Positions 1-11,156 of a stretch of 64,000 nt of DNA are shown piece after piece. Below the pieces are notes generated by a model. That model was not told the DNA's origin. It saw only the letters and a list, made by a program, of their open reading frames with translations, and did not search any database. Position numbers and translations under genes: made by a program. The first letter of the stretch is position 1. Every line of letters begins with the position of its first letter. Source of the stretch: Anticarsia gemmatalis (taxonomy: Eukaryota > Arthropoda > Insecta > Lepidoptera > Erebidae); assembly GCF_050436995.1 (NCBI RefSeq), contig NC_134764.1, positions 5,766,001 to 5,830,000 of the forward strand, written 5' to 3'.

Positions 1-170
1 ATCGATTTACAAAACGCATTAATTATTATTTTTCCTTAATATGTGTAGTTAATTGAGGATCAAGATACATACTGTAGAGTTATTGACTATAAAAAAAATA
101 TTATAAATGTCACTTAATAAGGGAACCTACGTAATATATGTATATCTATATAGGTATTTATATTTTAAAA
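1..170. other. AT-rich DNA, nothing recognised
   Basis: No open frame, repeat or motif that I can support. Confidence 0.5.
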
Positions 171-309
171 CTAGTTGCTTCGTACGGCTTCGCTCGGTTA
201 CATACTGTCATCCTCTGTCTCTCAAACTATCAATATGAATCTCATCGAAATCTATTCAGCTGTTTAGTCGCGAAACCGTGACAGACATGCATTTATAATA
301 TTAGTATGG
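171..309 (-). mobile_element. Helitron-like / unclassified interspersed repeat fragment
   Basis: The plus strand begins CTAGTTGCTTCGTACGG and ends TTTATAATATTAGTATGGG. Read on the minus strand it begins CCCATACTAATATTATAAA and ends CTAG. This resembles the termini of the Helitron-like elements elsewhere in the window, but the interior is different and it lacks a 5' TC, so the class is uncertain. Confidence 0.4.
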
Positions 310-3300
310 GTTGTTTGATAGATCTCTAATCTGTGCTTTTAGTTTAAAATATTCGTAATGTAGGTAAATGGCAATAAAATTGTTATGGTAACCAAATTGC
401 CACAATCGATGGCCTTGATTGAAACCCAAGGTGAAGGTGGAAAGCAAATTACCATTGCAATTTGTACTATACTAACTAAATGACTACTAACTAATGGACT
501 TCCCCGTTTGCTTGTATAAACTTTGAACTCAAAAATGTTGGGTTTGTAACGCAAAACATTGTGTAATAGGGGACTTTACAAACACAAATAATATGGGGAG
601 GTATTCAAACAGTTATTTTAATTACATACTACGTGTATATTTGTTTTCTTTGTCTGTGAAACACTTCGAATAGATTTAAAAGGCTCAGGTTTTCTGACCA
701 GAGATCCATTTTGGATAAGTCTTCAAGGGCAAGAGTATCTTGCTTTACCTACTAACAGGGCAAAGAGTCTATTATTGGAAACCTAATTTTCTTCAAATTA
801 TTCCACAAACATCAAATTACTTGTATTTTGGCGTCCTCGAAACACATAGATTATTGAAATTTGAATATTTTCGATTTCATTTTTTAAGTTATAATATCAT
901 TAATCTACGAGGCTGAATTAGAACCTTCAAGCGCAATCTTAAGAAAAATGCATGTACGCTATAACTCCCCCATAACAATAGTCTCAAATAGGCTTTAACC
1001 AGCACTTAACCCAGGCTTAGTTTTTTATCACGTTGGGAACAAAACTGTAGCACAAAGTTTTTTATTCGTGAGACTGATCGAGTGTGGTATCATTGGAAAG
1101 TGCACATAATCGTATTATGCAGATATTCATGTTGCCGTCGAGTGAAATGTGGAAGAGACGGATTCTTTCACGTTTTACTATTAATAGCGGAATTTGTTCC
1201 TGTAGTCTATGAAAATGTGTTTAACTACGATATATTAGCTTAAACAGTATTTTGACTGATCGAGCTGCATCTTAGCTTGATGTTGTTAGGCATCGCTCCC
1301 TTCGTTTCACAAAAAGATGGAGAAAATCTTTATCAGTTTTACTTTCTTCTTCTTTAAAAGTTTTATTACGTAGAGAAATAGTAGTATTGGTCCTTATGAA
1401 TGGTAAAAATCACGGCAGGGAATGTTTTTGGTCTCTGTTTGTACACAGATATATATGTGAATATAGTTTCCTAGTCTCATATCAATGTGTTATGTAGAAT
1501 TCTTGGTGACAGTTTCCACTGCCTTTTTTAGCCCAAGTAGTAAAATCTAATTAAAATTTTTATACCGCTACTACTTTGTCTCAATTTTGATAATTTTCGT
1601 ATAGTTACTTTTAGTATAGTTAATTTTAGTATAGTTAAGGATTTTTTTATTGATATAAAATGTAAATAAAACATAAACAAAATATTGTTAATTAATGTTT
1701 AAAATAAATTGTATTTAATAGCAACCGTATATGTTTATAACAAAATATGAAACACAGTTTTATCAACAAATATTGCCAGTTTCAACCACAAAGCGATTTC
1801 AACGTACAAGGTTAGTGCAATCTGATATCATGTTGATTACAATTGAAACAATACTCGTTTCATGATAGTTTATTATCACTTCCCACTACTAAAACGTTTA
1901 GGAAACTTTAGATTTCTGTACATTTTGATATTTACCGCTCTTTTTTAGTAGTGTTAGATTGGTTATTTCTTTCGATATCGTCTTTTGTCGTAGTTGTTGA
2001 AATCAATCGACCACTTATTCGGCTTAAAAACTATTTTTTATTGCTGGCAGCAAGGATCGACTTAAAACCAAAGTGCGATATTTTGTAGGTATGCTTATAA
2101 GTACAGCCCTTATTTGGACAAATTTTCGAATACATACTTTAAGGCCTGGAATACCACATAGAATGATTTAATATCTAAGAAAGGACGAAACAAGAATTGA
2201 CTTTCAACAATAACTTTGTAACGTCGCATATATTTTTCAATATGCATGTACTGATTCATAGTTAACGGTCTACTATGTCCAATGTTGCATAAAGAACATT
2301 AAGATTATTCATTAGAGATCTGCAAAGATATTACATAACTGGACATAACGGGTGTAACGTGCGTGTGTGTAATAAAATGTACACCTGCGTGATAAATACT
2401 ATGATAAAACTATTTCCTTATTTATGTACAAGATACTATTAAGAGAAATTGATCTAAAGCATTGTGTGAAGGGAAAATTTATCGACAAAATCAAAATAAA
2501 AAAAAAACAAAAATATTTTTTTTATTTAAAATACGCTTTTTTTATTTAATTTCGATGTATCCAATCATAGTTTATATTAATAAACCCTTTCAATGATTTA
2601 AGCCACAGTTTATTAAAATGTCCACTGCTAATATGTTTGTCCTACATACGTGTCCCAGAAAATATTCGGGTCCTAAAGGCATTGAAATAAATATTTAACT
2701 GTTCTAGGTATTCTTTCAAGTTAGTAGTTAACTACTTAGCATAACAGCATATAGCAAACTCGAGGACTGCAAAAATAGAACTAGGTTTAAAATAAAGTTT
2801 TTACGCCAGAGTAGAAGTCTTTGAACCGTAAGAGATAATGATAATAAAGATAATTATGACTTATATGATATACAAAAGATTATACGTATTTATACAATAT
2901 TAACATAAGGAAGTATAAAAGCCATTTCAAATAGTTATGATAAAAGAAAATACAAGTATGGATCTTGCAATGAGCTGTTGGCAGTGAAGTTTGTCTTTGT
3001 TCTAATTAGTGCAATAGGTTTTAATTAAATTATATCACTAGCTACTATAGGCAGCTGCTCGCTGTACGTGATAAGAGTTTATTGTGGTAACACTTCGTAT
3101 ATTCTGCGAATTTTTGCATACTGTTAATGTATATTTATTTCTAACATTTTTTTAGCGTATAGATCAATAATAAGATTTGAAATTATAAATAGCACAGTAT
3201 AAAAATGTAGGTTATTGTCAAAATTCTAGTACATACATTAAAATATACTTAGTACTGCGATTATTTTGGATCAAGGGGATAAAGTGGTCAAAAGTTTCTT

Positions 3301-4019
3301 AGACTATTAGGAGCAACGGACTAGGTTTTGACTGTCGCATAACATAATAAAACACTAATAAAATAAATCCCCTCAGTTATTAAATATCTGCCATTTAAAG
3401 TAGGTAGGTTTATCTATAGTAAGATAAATTGATTTATTTTTGCATTCATGAATCTGAAATTTAAATATGTTGATCTGTTTTCATAAACCAGATTGATGTT
3501 TGACCTTCATGATATTTTCGAATGTTGTGCAACGTGTTTTTATACAACATCAGGAATAAATATGTCGCAGGCATTGATTTAATGCAGAGCTTTCGGTAAA
3601 ACACTAGACGGTAACATTTTAACTGCATAGTTTTGTGATTTCGAGGCTTATGTTGTCACTAAGTTCATTGCTAAATAGAAAAGTATTATGATTCGATGTT
3701 ATGAAGCACAAAATAAATAGCAACAAGTTCTTGCTATAATGTAAATAAACCACAGAAGTAATTGATTAGGAGATTAAAACAAGCAGTTAATTTTCACAAA
3801 AGGTCAAGGAAATTATTGTGATGTGTCTACTGGCCGTGGACGCATAATAACTCCAAGTCATTTAGCCAAAACTATATTTTCACCTATCGACCTGCAGCAT
3901 ACATACATATCGTATAACTGTACTAAATGCGGATTATATTATATGAAGAGAAACGGCGATTGCAATAAAATCGTTTTAATGGCTACTAAAATACGTCTGG
4001 TGATCTCGTACATGTTTCC
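310..4019. other. Gene-free AT-rich stretch
   Basis: No supported gene. The open frames here are short and lack codon structure. The only local structure noticed is a 16-bp tandem duplication (TTTTAGTATAGTTAA-type) near 1605-1640 and A/T homopolymer runs near 2495-2530. Confidence 0.5.
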
Positions 4020-4095
4020 ACGTGACCTTTGCGCGTGCGCAGATCTGATGAGTTTATTATGCCTTTACGTGGTCCGCCATTTTGGATATTAGTGA
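4020..4095. promoter_or_regulatory. Candidate promoter: NRF1-like plus YY1-like sites
   Basis: Positions 4030-4041 read TGCGCGTGCGCA, which fits the NRF1 (fly erect wing) consensus YGCGCABGCGCR on the minus strand. Positions 4074-4085 read CCGCCATTTTGG, a strong YY1/Pho-type site. The two lie 33 bp apart in otherwise AT-rich DNA. In animals this pairing is common at TATA-less promoters. No adjacent exon is recognised, so the transcript and its direction are unknown. Confidence 0.35.
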
Positions 4096-4863
4096 TTTAG
4101 AGATATTTCAGTAGTCCTTGAATTATATTTGGAATATTTTAAGTAAATTTAGTTGGTTATTTGTTTGACGGTATTTAAACGATGAGTTTTATACGTGTTA
4201 TTGTTTTAATCCCATAGATTTTATAGAATTATATAACGATCAATATTATTTTGAGCCAATTACAAATGTAGACTAAGTATGAAGTAGATAAATAATTAAC
4301 TGCAAATTTTAAAACATAAAATTAAGAGTTATAGTTCTGTTTTTTTATAACAAATGCTATATAAATAGTTATAACTCAAATAATATTTACAATTCGCCGT
4401 TTGAGGCTGCATTTTCTACAAAAAAATCGAAAAAAAATCGACCGAAAAACTATCTAATAATATAAATGCATCCCTAGTTACGATAGTCTATTTACGATTG
4501 CGCAAACTACGCACTCTACCGTTATATATCTTGGCATTTAGTGGTTATATGCTGTAACTGACGCACATAGTCTGGTGATAACATCAGCAATCCCATCATA
4601 TCCTGTCCTGTGTATTGCTGATACAAATAGTGTTGTGAAAAACCGGATACATCGCAAGATTTACGATCGCATTTGTTAATTGGGTCGTTCTAAGTTATGA
4701 GGTAATTTCAATGTCAATGATTTTTTTTATATTTTTAATTGATAATTTATTTAAAATAAAGCTGTGAGATTATCAAAGTCAGTATCTTCTGTAAGGTCAC
4801 TAAAATTCACCGATGAAATGTTTTTAATTTAGTCACAAAAGCGCTTTAAATATGAAAAATTTA
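4096..4863. other. No feature recognised
   Basis: AT-rich DNA without a supportable gene or repeat. Confidence 0.4.
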
Positions 4864-6127
4864 TCTCCCCTGGTCTGTCCTTTAACCGATCATGTTAATA
4901 AATTAGTATTTTTAACTATCTTTAAATTATTAAATAAATTAAATTGTGTATTGTTTAAAAACTAGACAAACTAAATTAAAGCAATGAAAAAAATAAAAAA
5001 GGTAACATTTAGATATTCATAAAATGTTTAATATTGAAATTTGTCCCTCGTATATAGCATCTCTTCCCCTGGCGTTTTGTTTTCATTAAAAACTCACGAC
5101 TTTTAATTTCGCGGCGTAAATTCTGACCTTGAGCACAAAGTTACTAACGTGAAGTTGACAGCAAGCCATCGGCGCGAATGCGCCCGCCATATGGTTCGCT
5201 ATTACACAGACGCCACTTGGTGAAAACTGTCGTGGTTCAGTGAGTGTGTTCTTTCCCCTGGTAAGATTTTATTCTTTATTATAAGCATAAATATTTTACT
5301 TTCTTCCTAGAATTACTGTAATGTATGCAAAGAATCGTAATCTTCCCGTCTAATAACTTGTTACAAAAATTTAGACTTTTATATCGATATTTTGTCGAAA
5401 TAGTATCTCCCCTGTCTTCTTTCCCCTGCCGCTTAAGGTACCAGGGGAGATACTTACTGCTCAGGGGAGATAACTGCTTCCTGCTTATGATGCAGTTATC
5501 CATTATTTAGTATCCGAGTGTATTTACCTAGTCTGGTTTTAGTTTAAACATAAATCTTGTTATTTTAAATGTCGATTGTACGAGTGTTTATTGTCGCTTT
5601 CATCCTAAATATCTCATACCAGGTAGTGTTCCTCGAAACTCTTATTGTCTTTGTAATAAGTAAAGGAGCAGTCCTTTTTAACCCGGTTACCTTATAGAAA
5701 AACGTCGATGCCAAGTTACCATATTTTGGTTACAGATTATGGCGTCACGAAAAAAATGACGCGTGAAGAACGCTTAGAAAAAAAACGTGTAGCGGAAAGA
5801 CTGAGATACCAAAAAATAAAAAATGACCCTGTGAAATAGGAACAGCAAAAGATTAAAGAGCAAAAGAAATATGATAAGAAAAAAGAAGGACTAATTAAAA
5901 CTGTGAATGAAATGACACCTAGAGAACAAACAAATTGATTTTCGTATAATGTCATGTTTTTGTTGCTTTGTAGGAATGAAAGATTATTTTATAGTGAAGT
6001 CTGATGGCTGTTGAAATTAAGTCTGATTAATATTAAATAAAAATGAAGTTGATTTTCAAACTACCACTGTTATTTATTTCATAACACAACATAAATGAAT
6101 CTCCCCTGTCCTCAGTATCTCCCCTGG
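4864..6127. mobile_element. Unclassified DNA-transposon-like region with dispersed CCCCTG-core (TCTCCCCTG) motifs
   Basis: A CCCCTG core occurs nine times in about 1.26 kb. Forward copies start near 4864, 5063, 5251, 5405, 5419, 6100 and 6117, and inverted copies (CAGGGGAGA) lie near 5442 and 5464. Those at 4864, 5405, 6100, 6117 and the two inverted ones carry the full TCTCCCCTG; those at 5063, 5251 and 5419 have TTCCCCTG instead. Several are followed by GGT. Motif clusters of this kind are typical of transposase-binding subterminal repeats. The region also holds a relic ORF (5756-5938) behind a plausible intron (donor CCCCTG|GTAAGA at 5260/5261, acceptor GGTTACAG ending 5735). I could not define terminal inverted repeats or a target duplication, so the edges are only the outermost motifs. 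Confidence 0.5.
5756..5938 (+). pseudogene. Relic transposon-associated ORF (basic, coiled N-terminus)
   Basis: The frame starts ATGACGCGTGAAGAACGC and gives MTREERLEKKRVAERL at the N-terminus, then a basic Lys/Glu-rich stretch. A TAG interrupts it at 5837-5839 and it ends at TGA 5936-5938. An upstream ATG at 5739, just after the likely splice acceptor, reads MASRKK and then stops at TGA 5757; one lost A in the A-run would explain why the two frames no longer join. From memory, similar charged N-termini are found in many-copy uncharacterised insect proteins of mobile-element origin. I cannot assign a superfamily. With a stop, a frameshift and most of the protein missing, it is dead. Confidence 0.55.
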
Positions 6128-7264
6128 TCAGTTATAAAATGGTAAAAAATTAAGATTTTGTCTGGCTGTTGTCTGGATATGAAGATAATAAGTGTTTTGG
6201 TAAGAAAATACTGATACTACATTAATTTTTTATCATTTTTGTCATGCCGCCTCTTCTAACATCATATTACCTCTTAACTGAGAATGACCCAATTATAGAT
6301 TTGTTTTGATAGATTGTTTTCTAATGATTGTTGTGTACAATGAGATTATCTTTAAGGTAATGCTTCAATTGGAATACTAAAGTACTGGCTGTACCTCGAT
6401 TCCTGGAGAAATTAAAGAAGTAAATTGGTTTGATCCGGTGTGAAAATTACGCTTTATTTTTGTTTTCACAAAATATTTTTTTTTTAGCTTAGCTGCCACA
6501 TATATATTTACCTGACCGCTGAATCTTGTAATTTTTGACAGTTTCACTGTCAGAAAACTTAAAAATTAAAATATTTTCATCGAATGAAAAATCTGTCTAT
6601 AGTTTTTATCAACCAACTGTGGTGATATAAATAAAAGTAATAAATAAATTACTTCCACGAAAGCACTAATAGTCAAACACAAGAGTTAACCTTGGTTCAC
6701 ATTGAACTTGTAATTGAAACCTGTCTAGTACTAGTCTAACAGCTATTAATGTAACTCGTTATGTGATTAACGTAGAATACTAATACATAACTACCAGTTT
6801 ATTCATTTATTCACCTAGTTGTTTACACATGAATAACACTTCTTAACTCTTTCTACCCGACTGCGCTATACAAAGGAGGGTTATTATGTACTTCAACGAG
6901 TATAAGGGTTATCATCGTCATTGGCCATCAATTGCAGATGATTTAGATGGGTTGATAGAGAGAAATATTTGTATTGAAGGAACATCTTTGGAGTCTACAA
7001 TTTACTACATATTGTAAAAATCTGATTCTTTACTTTCCCTATTTAATGAACTGAATACTTCTATCTTACAAAGTATTATAAATAATAAATTGTGTAAGGA
7101 TGTATCCCGCAAAAACTATTGCATGGCTTTTGATGGAAGGCCCACAGGTAATTGATAACGCACGTAAAATTTTACGAAGTTGCAATTAGAACCTAGTTTT
7201 AATATTAAGCAGAATTACCAATACAAAAAACAAATATTGTGGAATATATTCAATACATCGCAGA
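6128..7264. other. No confident feature
   Basis: AT-rich DNA. Around 6850-7190 the composition is somewhat less AT-rich, but all frames are broken within a few dozen codons, so I call nothing. Confidence 0.4.
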
Positions 7265-8146
7265 GGCTTTGGTCAACTCATCCCGCTTGATCTCATCCCG
7301 CGGGATGAGTTATCCTAGGACAATTTTTGAATCGGACAACTCATCCCGCTGATATATTTTACGATTTGTACAGACTTGAAAAAAAGAGATTCACGCGCAT
7401 TAGGGCTAATTCTCAGGGTGGCAACCGACTCGCTAATGAACTATTACTCATTATGGCCACTGCCCCTTTTGGCTACTTCTGAATAGAGCTACTTCTTAAA
7501 ATTCGGAATTGATTACGGAAGTATGTAGCTGCTACTACTAAGTCTAGTCAACAAGTTAAAAAAAAAAGACGTTTTATTTCTTAATAAGTGTCCCAACATA
7601 CATAATAGTCCCCGAAACACAAGAGCAATTCTTAGAGCGGGAGTTGTCCTTTCGAATCCCACCCGGGACAAATCTTTGTGTGATGAGCACGAGTATTTGT
7701 TCTGAGCCTGGATGTCAATGTATCTATTTAAGTATGTATTTAGAAGTATATAAGTATGTCTATCAGTCATTTGGTTACCATAGTACAATCTCTGCTTAGT
7801 TTGGAATAAAATGACCGTGTGTGAGTCCAATGATATTTATCTAAAAAGAAAGGAAATAAAATATATCGATAAATAAGTGAGTAATAATATTCATCAGACA
7901 TTTTTGAATATACAGCTTATAACACAAAAGAATATTTATTTAACCTCATCTCATACTGTAATAAACTTAAGACCACATTTATAGCAACACTTTTGTTCCC
8001 GAATGTACAAATATTTCAAATAATACAGTACATTTTTACCTTTTCTTTAAAGCGGGATGAGATGACTAAAGAAAAATAATAAAAATATTAATGTGGACAA
8101 CTTATCCCGCGGGATAAGTTTTAAGTGGGATGAAATGACCAAAGCC
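7265..8146. mobile_element. DNA transposon (non-autonomous) with palindromic TCATCCCGC subterminal repeats
   Basis: Both ends begin GGCTTTGGTCA, inverted relative to each other. The inverted similarity continues for about 57 bp with TCATCCCGC-type units. Each end carries a GC-centred palindrome: CTCATCCCGCGGGATGAG at 7292-7309 and a 22-bp version centred on ATCCCGCGGGAT at 8099-8120. About four motif units lie near each end (7275, 7292, 7301, 7341; 8050, 8101, 8110, 8125). No transposase frame is visible and the middle holds a SINE, so this is a non-autonomous or gutted copy. A clear target-site duplication is not visible. The superfamily is unknown. Confidence 0.65.
7641..7830 (+). mobile_element. 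SINE-like insertion inside the 7265-8146 element
   Basis: A degraded B-box-like phrase (TTTCGAATCCCACCCGGGA) near 7651 is followed by a body I recognise from lepidopteran SINEs, with a run containing AAGTATATAAGTATGT and ACCATAGTACAATC. The A-box end is lost or diverged. Its position inside the palindromic-repeat transposon means it inserted later than that element. Confidence 0.55.
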
Positions 8147-8271
8147 GCATGCACTTTCTAAACTCCGTATGAATTTTCCCCTGAATTCAAACGATTAACT
8201 AATTTGCATACTGGCCACTTAGCACAAGTTCTAATTGAAAAATCCCGTTGAAAAATTCTATTTAACGAACA

Positions 8272-8460
8272 ATGTCGGCTGGTCTAACGAGCGTATTATC
8301 TTGCCTTACCGTTGTTCTATCGCTAAGGTATTGTGTTCGGTTCCCATGTGACGTATTGCAATTACCTCGTATCGTCTGTACTGAGAATTTATGCAATTCG
8401 AACGTCTTTGAAGGAAAGTATTGTATGAAGGCTTTTCCTGGTTGCGATAAGTGTAATTAA
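8272..8460 (+). CDS. Possible small secreted Cys-rich peptide (62 aa)
   Basis: An ATG after AACGAACA opens a 62-codon frame ending in TAA. The first 18 residues are mildly hydrophobic (LTSVLSCLTVVLSL) and could act as a signal peptide. Cysteines fall at 11, 21, 26, 36, 41, 51, 58 and 61, giving C-x4-C-x9-C-x4-C-x9-C-x6-C-x2-C after the leader. A poly(A) signal AATAAA lies at 8535-8540, 75 bp past the stop. I recognise no family. The alternating x4/x9 spacing is suggestive, but a 62-codon frame can arise by chance in this much DNA. It could also be one exon of a larger Cys-rich gene. Confidence 0.3.
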   Translation: MSAGLTSVLSCLTVVLSLRYCVRFPCDVLQLPRIVCTENLCNSNVFEGKYCMKAFPGCDKCN

Positions 8461-9286
8461 ATTAAGTATAAGTTGTTTTACGGTTTCGAAATATTTTTGG
8501 CGTTTTGTAGTCCGTTGTTTAATTGTCTTAGTGGAATAAAGTACTATAAAAATAAATATCTAAATAGTAATTCATCTATTGCTGTTACTATTAACTGATA
8601 AATGCTAAGAATAGGCGTTGCGATAGTCCACAGATAAATTACTATGCAAATAATAAGACTTTGTTGATTCATTTTGAATTACTTACACTGCTATTTAGAG
8701 TAACCATCTTTAACGCTTTTACTTCGAGGTGATATGGGAGGCTATGCGAAGAACTAATTTGTATTTGAAACATTAGAATTTTCATAAAAATATCGGAATA
8801 ATAGCATTTACCACTTATTTTGTACCAATTCTGTGCATATTTTTTAATTATTAGATTTAAAAAAATAAGAATTTAATTTTATTAATTTGTTGCGTGCATC
8901 GCCAGGAAAAAATAAAACATGAATGAGATTGAACATTTGACAGATTACGGAGAATGTGACAAAACGAATTATTTCTCTAATAAATTTTAGTTTATCTTAC
9001 AACGTAAATAGTAGTAAGTACTTAATTATAATTCCTAATAAACAATAATCTTTATATCAAAGCTACATTAATAATCACAGCACCATACAGGTTTGCGAAG
9101 AAATTAGCAAGCGTTGATGGCTTTCCATACACACACGTACAAAGAGAGACCAGACGGTCATTGTCCATTGTTCTTTCATGATTGGTCCACAATTTATACA
9201 ATCTGATTAATAGCGCACTAATACATTTCACATAGAACAATACATCTATATTTCAATGTAGATACAAATTATAATATTATAGACAA
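8461..9286. other. No feature recognised
   Basis: AT-rich DNA after the small ORF and its AATAAA; nothing else supported. Confidence 0.4.
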
Positions 9287-9488
9287 CTAGCTTTAACCTG
9301 CGACTTCGTCCGCGACCTGAATTTTCCCATGGCAATGCGTGATTCTCCTGGGGTAAAAAGTAGCCTATGTCCTTTCTCGGGTATCAAAATATCTTCATAC
9401 CAAAGTTCATGCGAATTGGTTCAGTGGTTTAGGCGTGATTGAGTAACAGACAGACAGAGTTACTTTGGCATTTATTATATTAATATGA
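9287..9488 (-). mobile_element. Helitron-like element, second family
   Basis: On the minus strand it begins TCATATTAATATAATAAATG and ends AGCTAG, with a small GC hairpin (GCGGACGAAGTCGC) just inside the 3' end. The TC...CTAG ends, terminal hairpin and A/T flanks are Helitron hallmarks. The interior matches a very common lepidopteran repeat as I remember it. It is far too short to encode a Rep/helicase. Confidence 0.55.
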
Positions 9489-9670
9489 ATAGTCAATGAT
9501 TTTACTTTTAATTTAATACTGGTTTATGGTCACTGCTCATCCCAAGTTGGCTATGTATTTCCGAGGAATGCAACTTAACAGCCTGCCAAATATTAAGCAA
9601 ATCGGTTCAGGCGTTTTTACGTGACAGAGGGATGAACAAACACTGTCACATGTAGAATGTTAGTGTATGT
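9489..9670. repeat. Interspersed repeat fragment
   Basis: Contains the phrase AAATCGGTTCAGGCGTTTTTACGTGA, cut here for length, which is typical of degraded lepidopteran repeats flanking the Helitron-like families. Boundaries are unclear. Confidence 0.35.
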
Positions 9671-9702
9671 GTTATAGCTTTTGAATGGATTACACTCACA
9701 TT

Positions 9703-9730
9703 TTACCTGTAAGTATTCCTACAGGTAAAT
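9703..9730. repeat. Short perfect hairpin
   Basis: TTTACCTGTA and TACAGGTAAA pair over 10 bp around an 8-base loop. No function is evident. Confidence 0.5.
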
Positions 9731-11110
9731 AACTACATACTCACATACATAATATAACATGTGAATGTACATAAAATAAATGTATCAATATAAAAAATGA
9801 AAATCTAAACATGTTTAATACACGATCAATTCCGGGGTCACCTAATCACTCCGAAAATAGAATCACTATATTAACTTTGACGTTAAACAGTGTACGAACA
9901 ATATAAACAAAAGTTTACACACACCGAACATGTGGCTATTATACCACGGAAGGTAAACTAAAAACAACTAAAAACTATTTAGTGACGTACGCAGGTAATT
10001 TACGTCAAACAAAGGCTGTCTGCATAAATGTCTGTGCCTCTGCGTTGAAAAAACTAACCAACGTGTTTACTTTCACGCCACAAACGACTTCCACAATATT
10101 TGTTCAGCTGTTCGAATGTCTTCTGTCTCTTTCACTCGTCTTTGTTTGAGTACGAAAGAAAGAGATGAACATACTGACGTTTATAGTTGTGTTATTTTTT
10201 TTGGTCAAGGAATTTCACATTCTGCATTTCCGTCACTAGAATTTGTTTTTGGCATATTACAATTGCGTTCGTGATGATGATTCTTATTTTTATTGCACTT
10301 TTTTAAACGGAATGAAGTAGGTGTTTTAATAATTACGACAAAAACAACGTAGTTTTAATTTGCCTACGCGATTCCCACAAAAAAGAACTTCCTTTATTAG
10401 CATTAGCACCGGACATACGTCTTATTAGAAATCTCCTTACACGCTCAATATGATAAATGATACATACAATAACTCGCTGGCTTTATTACGTATTTCCTAA
10501 ATTGTATAACTGGTAAAAACGTGAGAAATAAATAAGAAATAGCCTAACTTTCTACTTATTAGATTGGTGTAAGTTGCGCAGTATTGTTGGTAAAAATTCT
10601 CTCAATGATCATAATTATACGGCAAATTTTTGTAGCGTACATAATCTAAGAGATCTACAAGATACTAACTTGAAAAGTTAACATTATAACGTTTTCGATG
10701 GCGTCAAATACTACCGCATTGCTGTCAAACGGTTGGTGGAAATCATTTTCGTTTGTTTACAAAGTAATACAGGACCTTCGGAGAAAAACAGTCCTTTCTA
10801 AATATAATAATAACGCAATATTGCTGAAGGAATGCGTATTTGAATTTGCGACAACATTTCTGTATATTTGAGCCATTTTCTCGTTGCTGTCACAAAGTGA
10901 ATCTCAAAAGAAATTACTTTTATGTAGCTTTTAGTGTGTAACTTCTATAGTAAGTATCCATTTTGACAAAGGGTGGATTTTTCCATCCTTATTTCTATTT
11001 TGGAATAATTTTGACGGTTTTGCCAGATAATGTTTTGAGTAACTGCTCTTTATCGTCAAAATAATTCTTCGAATATATCTGATAACGGAATATAATTAAA
11101 TAACCATTTG
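9731..11110. other. No feature recognised
   Basis: AT-rich DNA without supportable genes or repeats. Confidence 0.4.
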
Positions 11111-11156
11111 CCCCCGGTTTCTGAGTACATTTAGCGGTAGTTTATCTATTCAATAC
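11111..11156. mobile_element. Half copy of the palindromic TA-flanked MITE
   Basis: Only one arm (CCCCCGGTTTCTGAG through TAGCGGTAGTTTATC to CAATAC) is present. The sequence leaves the family consensus exactly where the second arm should begin. Other copies are at 17721, 22527, 30909 and 37580. Confidence 0.8.

Noticed and set aside
3823..4092. 89-codon plus-strand frame with a CxxC
   Set aside because: Its 3' part runs through the NRF1/YY1 island; no ATG at its first codon and no family resemblance.
7513..7830. 105-codon minus-strand frame
   Set aside because: It lies across the SINE at 7641-7830, so it is repeat sequence read as protein.
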